5,748 bases of DNA from Thermoplasmata archaeon (lineage in GTDB: Archaea > Thermoplasmatota > Thermoplasmata > Lutacidiplasmatales > UBA184), in contig JASHYQ010000197.1 of assembly GCA_030042955.1 (NCBI GenBank), positions 1-5,748 on the forward strand, read 5' to 3'. Below the pieces are notes generated by a model. That model ran no database searches, was not told where the DNA came from, and worked only from the letters and a program-made list of their open reading frames with translations. Position 1 is the first letter of the stretch. The number at the start of each line of letters is the position of its first letter. This document shows positions 1 through 4,948 of this stretch, piece by piece. The translations under genes and the position numbers were made by a program.

Positions 1-1
1 G

Positions 2-109
2 GATGTTCTGGTCGGGCTCAGCGAGGCGCCGAAAGGCCTCGCCCGCCTCCTCTCAGGGGAGAACGTCGGGAAGCAGCTCCTGCAGATGGACGAGCCTCCC
101 GAGAGCTGA
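2..109 (+). CDS. C-terminal fragment of an NADP-dependent MDR-family oxidoreductase
   Basis: The reading frame is open from base 2 to a TGA at 107-109, giving 35 residues that run off the left edge. The peptide begins DVLVGLSEAPKGLARL and continues with LLSGENVGKQLLQMDEPPES. The pattern GL..AP..L..LL.GEN.GKQL is the usual last strand and helix of medium-chain dehydrogenase/reductase proteins of the NADP-dependent oxidoreductase type (the CurA, prostaglandin reductase and quinone reductase relatives). These are cytosolic enzymes that reduce activated double bonds or quinones with NADPH. Only the extreme C-terminus is here, so neither the nucleotide-binding motif nor the substrate class can be judged. 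The gene runs toward the next gene, whose stop lies 68 bases away, so the two are convergent. The identification rests on my memory of the family's C-terminal pattern, not on a search. Confidence 0.68.
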   Translation, partial: DVLVGLSEAPKGLARLLSGENVGKQLLQMDEPPES

Positions 110-177
110 AGGTCACCGGGCCGCCTCGGGTCCGGCCGCGACGAAGCAGAGGTCCAACGCCATCAGGAGAACGGGAC

Positions 178-609
178 CTACGACCTGCCGCGCGGCTCGT
201 TCCGCGGCAGTTCTGCGATCAAGGCATCGACCTGGGACCGTATGGCCTCACGAATTTCCCGGAACCCCGAGGCGTCGGAATGGTGAGTATCCGCGACGTC
301 CCATCGACGAGCGAGAGACTGGGTGAACCACTCTGGACATGATGGATGGTCGAGCGCTCCGATGGAGATTCGGATGCTGGCTTCGCGGACCATCTTCTTG
401 GTTAGCCCTTGAGGCGGATGCGATGGAAGGCGAACCCCGATCTCCGAGAGAGTCGGTCCGGTGTTGGGGTTCGTCGCCCGCGCCGGCGAAACTCCGGCCG
501 ACAACGCATGCCAACCCTTGGGCGCCTGGCTGTTGAAAATCGCCTCCGCCATCATAGAGCGGCCGGCATTTCCCACACAGACAAACAACACCGTTCGGGT
601 TCCCGCCAT
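178..609 (-). CDS. ArsC-like low-molecular-weight protein phosphatase, solitary divergent paralogue
   Basis: A 143-residue protein of the LMW phosphatase / thioredoxin-coupled arsenate reductase family, cytosolic. The N-terminal P-loop CVGNAGRS (residues 11-18) has the CX5R signature, with C11 as nucleophile and R17 binding the oxyanion. By hand count it is about 45-50% identical to the operon ArsC at 3668-4117. Two differences stand out. The resolving cysteine of the paralogue (C84 in MGCLDDASCP) is alanine here (A85 in IGALDHPSCP), leaving only C91. The catalytic Asp-Pro loop reads D107-T instead of D-P. The classical three-cysteine relay is therefore incomplete, and the protein may be a phosphatase, use another thiol partner, or be decaying. 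The start ATG follows GGAGG (621-625) with an 11-base spacer. It stands alone, with 655 gene-less bases upstream. Confidence 0.85.
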   Translation of the reverse strand: MAGTRTVLFVCVGNAGRSMMAEAIFNSQAPKGWHALSAGVSPARATNPNTGPTLSEIGVRLPSHPPQGLTKKMVREASIRISIGALDHPSCPEWFTQSLARRWDVADTHHSDASGFREIREAIRSQVDALIAELPRNEPRGRS

Positions 610-678
610 GCTTCGAGGTTCCTCCAGGTCTGAGTCGCGGATTCGGTATCGCTACAGCCAATGAACAGGGCCCTGCCT

Positions 679-685
679 GTATTTG
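679..685 (-). promoter_or_regulatory. Possible TATA-like element for the solitary arsC-like gene
   Basis: On the minus strand the AT-rich heptamer CAAATAC lies about 73 bases before the ATG at 609. If it is an archaeal TATA box, transcription would start near 656 and give a leader of about 47 bases that contains the GGAGG at 621-625. A perfect 10-base palindrome, CAGGGCCCTG (666-675), lies between the element and that start point and could be a regulator site. This is weak, because the match to a TATA consensus is partial. Confidence 0.22.
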
Positions 686-756
686 ACGGCGCGATTGCGT
701 AAGCTCTATTCTCGTGAGCGTTGAAGCCGGATTCCGACGTGAAGCATGGTCCAACC

Positions 757-861
757 GGAACTACTTCTTTAGGCGGAGAAGACCCCGCAGTTCCAGTGCG
801 ATCGGCGGCTCCCGCCGGCGACACAGGATGGACTGACCCATCCGTGAGGGATTCGAGCCCT
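757..861. other. Cluster of four consecutive potential stem-loops
   Basis: Within 105 bases four stems can form. GGAACT (757-762) pairs with AGTTCC (789-794) and encloses CTTCT (764-768) paired with AGAAG (777-781). CGGCGG (803-808) pairs with CCGCCG (812-817) over a 3-base loop. GGATGG (826-831) pairs with CCATCC (838-843). AGGG (847-850) pairs with CCCT (858-861) over ATTCGAG. The last one resembles a tRNA T-arm, but its loop does not start with TTC and no acceptor stem or anticodon arm can be built around it. GC-rich DNA forms hairpins easily, so a structured RNA is only a possibility and its strand is unknown. Confidence 0.3.
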
Positions 862-960
862 ACGCGACGGGCAGCTCCATGGCTGTTTCCCACGTTGGAG
901 ATACGTCAGCAACGGTCCCGAGGTAACACCGGACCTGAATAGCAGCCCACCCCAAGAACC

Positions 961-990
961 TGAACCGTTCGGTCAGCTCCTACCAGTGGC
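961..990. repeat. Dispersed degenerate repeat, copy A
   Basis: TGAACCGTTC, ten variable bases, then CCAGTGGC. The stretch matches 22 of 30 bases, without gaps, to copy B at 2241-2270, with both blocks identical and at the same spacing. Flanking bases do not match. Read on the minus strand both copies would encode S-H-W, three or four variable residues, then E-R-F and a basic residue, but copy A has a TAG inside. It lies in a gene-less interval, as do the other copies. Confidence 0.45.
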
Positions 991-1264
991 TCGAACTTCG
1001 CGCTCGTGGGTCCCGGTTTCTTTCCCATACGGAAGTGAACCCCGTCTCGGGCGCCGGTGAGCCCGACGGAGAACCAACCCCCTCCGGGAAAGGGTCCTCC
1101 ATTCGGTCGCGCACGACTGTCAGAGGAAGGCGCCCCTCTTCCACCGGGGGAACTCGGGGGGCCTAGAGTTCCTCATCGGCTGCGCGCGTTGACGCTAGCT
1201 GCTAGTGGGGCCGGCCGAAAGGGGAGAATCCTATCTTCGCTCGTCAGGCGCCGCCCTGCATCGG

Positions 1265-1858
1265 TCAGCCCGTGCGGCTGGCGCCGAGCACCTCCTTGGC
1301 GAAGGCCTCCCTCATCTTCCGGTCGTGCTTCATCTCCGCGAAGTCGGTCAGGATGCTTCCCGTCCAGGATAGCGTTCTGTTTAGGAAATCCTCGAGGTCA
1401 ACCGCGAAAACCCTGACGATTTCGCTCGGGCCGGTGGATTGTTCAGCGACCTTCTTGCAGTTCCGCGCGAGGTACCAGCAGGACTCCCAGCGTGACACGG
1501 ACCAGGCTCGCTCGGTGCCGAGCAGCTTCCAGTCGTGGGACACGTACCCCGTCTCCTCCAGCAGTTCCCTCTTGGCTCCCTGGAGCGGCGTCTCACCCTC
1601 TTTCGCGCGTCCCCCGGGCATCCCCCAATACCATCCGCGGGTCCCCGGGGTTCGCTCCCGGGTCACCAAGATCTTACGTCCCACCGTCGCGACGATGTTC
1701 ACGCTGGCCGGTCTCCACAAGGCCTCGTAGGTCACGTGGCGACCGTCGAACATCTTCTGCTGCCACTGATAGACGGAGAAGATCCTGCCCTTGTACACGA
1801 GCCTTGCGTTCTTGGGGGGGGTTCTCCACGGTTTGATAACGGGTTGATGCGGTTTCAT
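1265..1858 (-). CDS. NUDIX hydrolase, probably of the ADP-ribose / nucleotide-sugar pyrophosphatase type
   Basis: A 197-residue cytosolic NUDIX protein. A complete Nudix box lies at residues 83-105: G83, five residues, E89, seven residues, then RELLEETGY. The glutamates of REXXEE bind the divalent metals that drive hydrolysis of a nucleoside diphosphate linked to another moiety. The N-terminal part, with LVYKGRIFSVYQW (20-32) and DGRHVTYEALWRP (38-50), is the beta-rich dimerisation region found in ADP-ribose pyrophosphatase-like NUDIX proteins; the substrate cannot be fixed from sequence. Length is normal. The ATG at 1858 follows AGGAG (1870-1874) with an 11-base spacer. A run of eight C on the coding strand (residues 13-15) is prone to slippage, but the frame continues smoothly on both sides of it. 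It is isolated, and nothing links it to arsenic. Confidence 0.92.
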   Translation of the reverse strand: MKPHQPVIKPWRTPPKNARLVYKGRIFSVYQWQQKMFDGRHVTYEALWRPASVNIVATVGRKILVTRERTPGTRGWYWGMPGGRAKEGETPLQGAKRELLEETGYVSHDWKLLGTERAWSVSRWESCWYLARNCKKVAEQSTGPSEIVRVFAVDLEDFLNRTLSWTGSILTDFAEMKHDRKMREAFAKEVLGASRTG

Positions 1859-2087
1859 GTATCCATGTTCTCCTGGTTCCCTCAGGTGTTCGCGCGGGCT
1901 AACTGGTCGCGCGCTCTAGGCCCCATCCCCACCAGCTTCATTCACTTAGCTCTCGAGGACGTCGGCTCCCTTGTCGAGTATCGGAACCGAGCCCCAGAAA
2001 ATCGTACAGCTCGGAACATCACGCTACGGGATTTGTACCCTGCCGAAGTAAAAGGAGACGGCCGCTTTCCGGGGCGTGTGCAGAGAG

Positions 2088-2171
2088 TCCGAAGGCGTGT
2101 AGGGCTCTCGGGGTAGAGATCCCCTCCGTCCGGTGCGGACCCCCCGGGAGTCGTGACCCACTCCCTTCGGA
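2088..2171. other. Cloverleaf-like potential RNA fold of 84 bases
   Basis: An 8-bp stem, TCCGAAGG (2088-2095) with CCTTCGGA (2164-2171), closes a multi-branch loop holding three hairpins: GGGG/CCCC (2110-2124, 7-base loop), GTCCG/CGGAC (2128-2140, 3-base loop) and GAGT/ACTC (2148-2163, extendable to GGGAGT/ACTCCC at the cost of two outer pairs). It has the size and shape of a tRNA but lacks its sequence marks on either strand: no TTCRA T-loop, no 7-base anticodon loop, no CCA. It could be a structured RNA, a decayed tRNA-like element, or chance in GC-rich DNA. Strand is undetermined. Confidence 0.3.
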
Positions 2172-2240
2172 GAGTCCTCTCACCCACGAAGGGCGTCGCA
2201 TCTAATCGAGGGTAGGTCCGCTTGCACGAATTCGATGATT

Positions 2241-2274
2241 TGAACCGTTCAACCGAGTCCCTCCAGTGGCTGCC
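2241..2274. repeat. Dispersed degenerate repeat, copy B
   Basis: This copy matches copy A (961-990) over 2241-2270 and copy C (2925-2940) over 2259-2274, where 15 of 16 bases agree (CCCTCC, then A or G, then GTGGCTGCC). It thus bridges the two other copies, which share little with each other outside the core. It lies in a gene-less interval. Its origin is unknown. Confidence 0.45.
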
Positions 2275-2466
2275 CCTCTCGATGTCGCCCGTCATCCCCC
2301 ATCGGAGCAGGACCGCTGCTCAGGAGTCTCACCGAGAACTTGCTGATGATCCCGAGCTTTCCCTCACGGAGCGAGGGGATGCCATGGGTTCATCGCCTGG
2401 GGAATTCTGCGGGGGTAGCCCGGTGTCCCGGCTTCGACCTTGAGTCGATCATCGGTTGGAAGAACT

Positions 2467-2474
2467 GAATACTC
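2467..2474 (+). promoter_or_regulatory. Weak TATA-like element for the small membrane gene
   Basis: GAATACTC is centred about 25 bases before the ATG at 2495, the distance expected if transcription began at the start codon, as in leaderless archaeal mRNAs. There is no Shine-Dalgarno sequence before that ATG. The element matches a TATA consensus only partly, so this is a tentative call. Confidence 0.25.
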
Positions 2475-2494
2475 CGCCCACCTCTGCTGCAACC

Positions 2495-2662
2495 ATGTTC
2501 GGCCAAAGGCCAACGCCCACCGTGCTGCCCAGTGCACAGTCGAATGATCCGAACGAATTGTTGCGACGTATCGATCAGCGGACGACGCAGATGTTCCACT
2601 GGATAAGGGGGGGACTCGTCGTCGTCATACTCTTGCTGATCCTCATCGTGCTCATCGGCTGA
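2495..2662 (+). CDS. Small tail-anchored membrane protein of unknown function
   Basis: A 55-residue protein with a soluble N-terminus (residues 1-34, containing NELLRRIDQRTTQMFHW) and one hydrophobic segment, GLVVVILLLILIVLIG (40-55), that runs to the very C-terminus. Arg residues and Trp just before the segment (RTTQMFHWIRG) suggest the N-terminus stays in the cytoplasm and the tail is anchored in the membrane. I chose the ATG at 2495; a TTG at 2456 would add 13 residues, but neither has a Shine-Dalgarno sequence, and a TATA-like element fits the ATG. Small single-span proteins with a short amphipathic helix before the span are common in prokaryotes, and no function can be given. The next plus-strand signal is a hairpin at 2755-2794. 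Confidence 0.62.
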   Translation: MFGQRPTPTVLPSAQSNDPNELLRRIDQRTTQMFHWIRGGLVVVILLLILIVLIG

Positions 2663-2754
2663 TCCAGAAGGACATCCGCGCTCCCGGGACTACCAGGGGG
2701 GCTGCGGACGAATCGCCCAGGAAGATAGGCAAGCACCTGCCAGAATTGACTCCC

Positions 2755-2794
2755 GAGACGGCTTTCGTGTCGTTCCGTACGGAAGCCGTGTCTC
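2755..2794. other. Strong hairpin between convergent genes
   Basis: GAGAC-GGCTT (2755-2764) pairs with AAGCC (2783-2787) and GTCTC (2790-2794), with a 2-base bulge on the 3' side. The pairing continues inward through 2765-2770 with 2777-2782, partly by G-U pairs, to a 6-base loop. This is the most extensive hairpin in the window. It lies between two genes that end toward each other, so it could protect or define 3' ends, but the T-run expected of a terminator is absent on both strands. Confidence 0.4.
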
Positions 2795-2924
2795 CCGGCC
2801 GGGAAACCCAAACTGCGCAGGATTGAGCGCTTTTGCGCCTCAGTCTCTTGGTCGCAGGGTGCAGGCTCCGACGGAGGGTGCTCGCCCGTGGCCGGATTTA
2901 AGGACCCGAGCTCTTAGTTCCAGC

Positions 2925-2940
2925 CCCTCCGGTGGCTGCC
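2925..2940. repeat. Dispersed degenerate repeat, copy C (partial)
   Basis: CCCTCCGGTGGCTGCC differs at one of 16 bases from copy B at 2259-2274. The TGAACCGTTC block of copies A and B is not recognisable upstream. It sits 36 bases past the stop of the aquaporin gene. Confidence 0.38.
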
Positions 2941-2975
2941 GTTCCCACCGGGTTCCCCGAGAGGTCGGGCTGGAC

Positions 2976-3671
2976 TCACTCGAGGATGTCGATCCGTCCC
3001 GGACCTCGGTCCGCAAGGTCCACCGACCTCGGTTTCCAAGCTGCCGCGACAAGGATGGCCGCTAGAGGGACTGCGACGAGGTAGACCCAGAGATCCGTGT
3101 ACGTGCCCGAGAGGACCGCGGGTGCCAGGGTACGTGCCGGATTCAGCGAGCTTCCGGTCCACGGCCCGATGACGTAGGTCGAAACTCCGACGGCGGTGGG
3201 TGGAAGCACGATCCGCCAGCGAAATCGCCCCTCCCCCGCATCGGCGAGACGAAAGACCGCTACGACCAAGAGCGCGGTGAAGGCAGCCTCCGCCAAGAAC
3301 GTTTGATAGACATCCCAACTCGTCGGCACGGTCGCGCCCAAGTGAGCCCCCCGTCCGAGGAGGAGCAGTACACAGCCGCTGCCGAGGAAGGCGCCCCCCA
3401 ACTGCGCCAGCCAGTAGGCTGGAGCCTCCTTCCATGCGATCCGCCCGCTGAAGGCGAGGGCGAGCGTTACGGCGGGGTTGAGGTGCGCTCCGGATACTTG
3501 GATGAAGAGAACGATCGGGATCAGTACGGCCGCGAACCATGCGACCGCCATCCACGATTGAGGGACCCCCCCCACCCGAGCCGCAGCGACGACGAATCCG
3601 GTCCCGACTCCAACCAGGAGGCCCGTGCCGGCGAGCTCGGCTGCGCACCGGACCCCGAGCTTCCGACTCAC
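2976..3671 (-). CDS. aqpS: Aquaglyceroporin-like channel in the ars operon (AqpS-like arsenite channel)
   Basis: A 231-residue MIP-family membrane channel with six predicted spans (about 8-31, 40-58, 83-106, 123-141, 154-171, 193-212). Both pore half-helices are intact: SGAHLNPAV with NPA at 65-67, and GSSLNPAR with NPA at 177-179 followed by the filter arginine R180. Aligning by hand to GlpF and AqpZ, the other selectivity-filter positions are W45, T165 and S174. That gives a GlpF-like Trp and no water-channel His, which predicts a pore wide enough for glycerol-sized solutes such as As(OH)3. The GTG start at 3671 overlaps the arsC stop as GTGA and follows GGAG (3681-3684) with a 9-base spacer; the upstream in-frame extension is a shadow of arsC. 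Sinorhizobium AqpS, also in an ars operon, exports arsenite this way. The substrate here is inferred; the symbol is by analogy. Confidence 0.9.
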   Translation of the reverse strand: MSRKLGVRCAAELAGTGLLVGVGTGFVVAAARVGGVPQSWMAVAWFAAVLIPIVLFIQVSGAHLNPAVTLALAFSGRIAWKEAPAYWLAQLGGAFLGSGCVLLLLGRGAHLGATVPTSWDVYQTFLAEAAFTALLVVAVFRLADAGEGRFRWRIVLPPTAVGVSTYVIGPWTGSSLNPARTLAPAVLSGTYTDLWVYLVAVPLAAILVAAAWKPRSVDLADRGPGRIDILE

Positions 3672-4117
3672 CGTGCGGTGCTCCGCAGGTTCTGCTGGAT
3701 CGCTCGGTCCGACAGGAGCAGTTCGGTCCGAAGACCCCGGACCTGCCGCACCAGCCGGTCTCGAACCTTCCGGAACCCCGCGTCGTCGAGTTGGGCGGGG
3801 TCCGGAAGCGCCCAGTCCCGGAGCTCGAGTCCCTTCAGATGCGCCGGGCAGCTGGCGTCGTCCAGGCAACCCATCGTCACTCGAACCAACGCGACGTCCA
3901 TCAGCTCATTCGTAAGAAGCCGTGGAGGGTGACCGGGCAGCGACAAGCCCAGTTCTCTGAGCATCGGTCCCGTCCGAGGATTGGCGCTACTCGCCGGGCG
4001 CGTTCCGGCGGAGGTCGCGACCCACCCGGGGGGCGGGTTCGCGTTGAACATCGCTTCAGCCATCAGTGAGCGGCACGCATTTTCGACACAGATGAACAGT
4101 ACGGTCTTGTCGGCCAT
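3668..4117 (-). CDS. arsC: Arsenate reductase, LMW phosphatase / thioredoxin-coupled type
   Basis: A 149-residue cytosolic enzyme that reduces As(V) to As(III). The P-loop CVENACRS (residues 10-17) carries the CX5R signature with C10 and R16. MGCLDDASCP supplies C84 and C90, which match the redox relay cysteines of the Staphylococcus pI258 ArsC class, although the spacing is C-X5-C, one residue shorter than in that enzyme. ALPDPAQ contains the Asp-Pro loop (D106-P107). Length is typical. An extra cysteine, C15, lies within the P-loop. The ATG is six bases past the arsM stop and follows GGAG (4128-4131) with a 10-base spacer. The stop overlaps the aqp start. The context (regulator, methylase, channel) makes arsenate reductase much more likely than a tyrosine phosphatase. 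The electron donor, probably thioredoxin, is not encoded here. Confidence 0.94.
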   Translation of the reverse strand: MADKTVLFICVENACRSLMAEAMFNANPPPGWVATSAGTRPASSANPRTGPMLRELGLSLPGHPPRLLTNELMDVALVRVTMGCLDDASCPAHLKGLELRDWALPDPAQLDDAGFRKVRDRLVRQVRGLRTELLLSDRAIQQNLRSTAR

Positions 4118-4123
4118 CGCGCA

Positions 4124-4948
4124 TCAGCTCCGCGGCTTGGTGGCGAGGATGTTCGCCGACACGACTCCAAGAGAGGCTTGGTCTTTGAGTGAATCTGGGG
4201 TCTTCTCGTGGGTCGCGAGGACGACCTCGATCTCCGCGAACCCTGCCCTTCGCAAGAGGGTCCGGACGGTCTTGACCGGGATGGCCCCGGCGGAGCAAGT
4301 GGACCAGAGCGAAGGGTCAGCGCGCTCCTTCCGTGTGATCGGGCGAGTGGCGACCACGTCCGAGACAGCGAGCCGGCCCCCCGGGCGCAAGGCGCGGAAC
4401 GCCTCGCGGTAGACCGCTCCTTTGTCGGGAACGAGGTTGATGACGCAATTCGAGATCACCACATCCGCGGAGTCGTCCGCCACGGGGAGGTGTTCAATCT
4501 CTCCAAGTCGGAACTCTACGTTGCGGTAGTGGCCCGACCGTGCGTTGGACCGAGCTTTCGCCAGCATCTCGGGAGTCATGTCCACGCCGATGACACGGCC
4601 GCGAGGTCCGACTTTCTTTGCGGCGAGGAAGCAATCGATCCCGGCTCCGCTCCCCAGGTCGAGGACGACCTCTCCCGAACGCAGCGAAGCAAGCGCCGTC
4701 GGATTTCCGCATCCCAGCCCGAGATCCGCCCCCTCCGGAAGCCGGGTGACTTCGTCTGGGCTGTACCCCAGCTGAAGGGAAGCGCCGGAATCCCCGCAGC
4801 ATGACCCTGGCGGACCTGCGTCGGCCTGTCCGGGTCGGCCAGCGGACGGGGAGCAGCAGCCACCCTGGGTAGCCAACGTTCCGTACCTTTGTCGTACCCG
4901 GTCCTTCAGGTTCTCCGCGGAAGCCTGTTCGACGCGGGCGTTCGTCAT
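4124..4948 (-). CDS. arsM: Arsenite S-adenosylmethionine methyltransferase
   Basis: A 274-residue cytosolic class I methyltransferase that transfers methyl groups from S-adenosylmethionine to As(III). The SAM-binding motif VLDLGSGAGID spans 95-105, with D123 of VIGVDMTPEML as the likely ribose ligand. The three cysteines that bind arsenite in characterised ArsM enzymes are all present: C80 in GLGCGNP, C168 in ISNCVINLVPD and C218 in WSTCSAGAIP. The N-terminal tail adds two vicinal pairs, C31-C32 and C50-C51, plus C106. The ATG at 4948 overlaps the arsR stop as ATGA and follows a perfect GGAGGTGA (4956-4963) with a 7-base spacer; the 51-residue in-frame extension upstream is a shadow of arsR. 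It is the second gene of the operon. Products may be mono-, di- or trimethylated; sequence does not say which. Confidence 0.96.
   Translation of the reverse strand: MTNARVEQASAENLKDRVRQRYGTLATQGGCCSPSAGRPGQADAGPPGSCCGDSGASLQLGYSPDEVTRLPEGADLGLGCGNPTALASLRSGEVVLDLGSGAGIDCFLAAKKVGPRGRVIGVDMTPEMLAKARSNARSGHYRNVEFRLGEIEHLPVADDSADVVISNCVINLVPDKGAVYREAFRALRPGGRLAVSDVVATRPITRKERADPSLWSTCSAGAIPVKTVRTLLRRAGFAEIEVVLATHEKTPDSLKDQASLGVVSANILATKPRS

Larger units (their letters stand above)
610..1264. other. Gene-less interval between the arsC-like and NUDIX genes
   Basis: I find no credible coding sequence in these 655 bases on either strand. The open frames are short, begin with TTG or GTG, or are rich in Pro, Arg, Gly and Ser with no recognisable domain. 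What is visible: a TATA-like element and a 10-base palindrome near 666-685, a cluster of hairpins at 757-861, one copy of a degenerate repeat at 961-990, and a short palindrome, CTAGC-T-GCTAG, at 1195-1205. That palindrome is 60 bases past the NUDIX stop, with no T-run of the kind that ends archaeal transcripts. The stretch looks like decayed sequence or carries non-coding RNA. Confidence 0.6.
1859..2494. other. Gene-less interval between the NUDIX gene and the small membrane gene
   Basis: No coding sequence is supported in these 636 bases. The longest frames are composition artefacts: the minus-strand frame at 1942-2295 is Arg/Ser/Pro-rich, and the plus-strand one at 2222-2443 starts with TTG. 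The interval holds a multi-branched potential fold at 2088-2171, repeat copy B at 2241-2270, a hairpin GAGCAG/CTGCTC at 2305-2321, and the putative promoter of the small membrane gene. Upstream of the NUDIX ATG only the AGGAG is convincing; I see no good TATA element for that gene. Confidence 0.6.
2663..2975. other. Gene-less interval between the convergent small membrane gene and aquaporin gene
   Basis: No gene is supported in these 313 bases; open frames here are short and of biased composition. Visible elements are a strong hairpin (2755-2794), a 10-base palindrome CCCGGCCGGG (2794-2803), repeat copy C (2925-2940) and a small hairpin CCCGA-GAGG-TCGGG (2956-2969) starting a few bases past the aquaporin stop. 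That last hairpin could slow polymerase at the operon end, but no T-run follows on the minus strand. Confidence 0.6.

Noticed and set aside
847..861. tRNA T-arm-like AGGG-ATTCGAG-CCCT
   Set aside because: The loop does not begin with TTC in either orientation, and no matching acceptor stem, D-arm or anticodon arm can be drawn around it.
1057..1416. 119-residue plus-strand frame entering the NUDIX gene
   Set aside because: GTG start, Pro/Arg/Gly/Ser-rich, and half of it is antisense to the well-supported NUDIX coding sequence.
1814..1821. Run of eight G (C on the coding strand) in the NUDIX gene as a possible frameshift
   Set aside because: The predicted protein reads through it with family-like sequence on both sides (IKPWRTPPKNARLVYKG), so no frameshift is needed.
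1942..2295. 117-residue minus-strand frame in the gap after the NUDIX gene
   Set aside because: Composition is that of a random GC-rich frame (Arg, Ser, Pro, Thr), no recognisable domain, no ribosome binding site, and it runs across the hairpin-rich stretch.
2976..3869. 297-residue version of the aquaporin starting at 3869
   Set aside because: The first 66 residues are a Pro/Gly/Arg-rich shadow of arsC; the GTG at 3671 has a Shine-Dalgarno sequence and begins just before the first membrane span.
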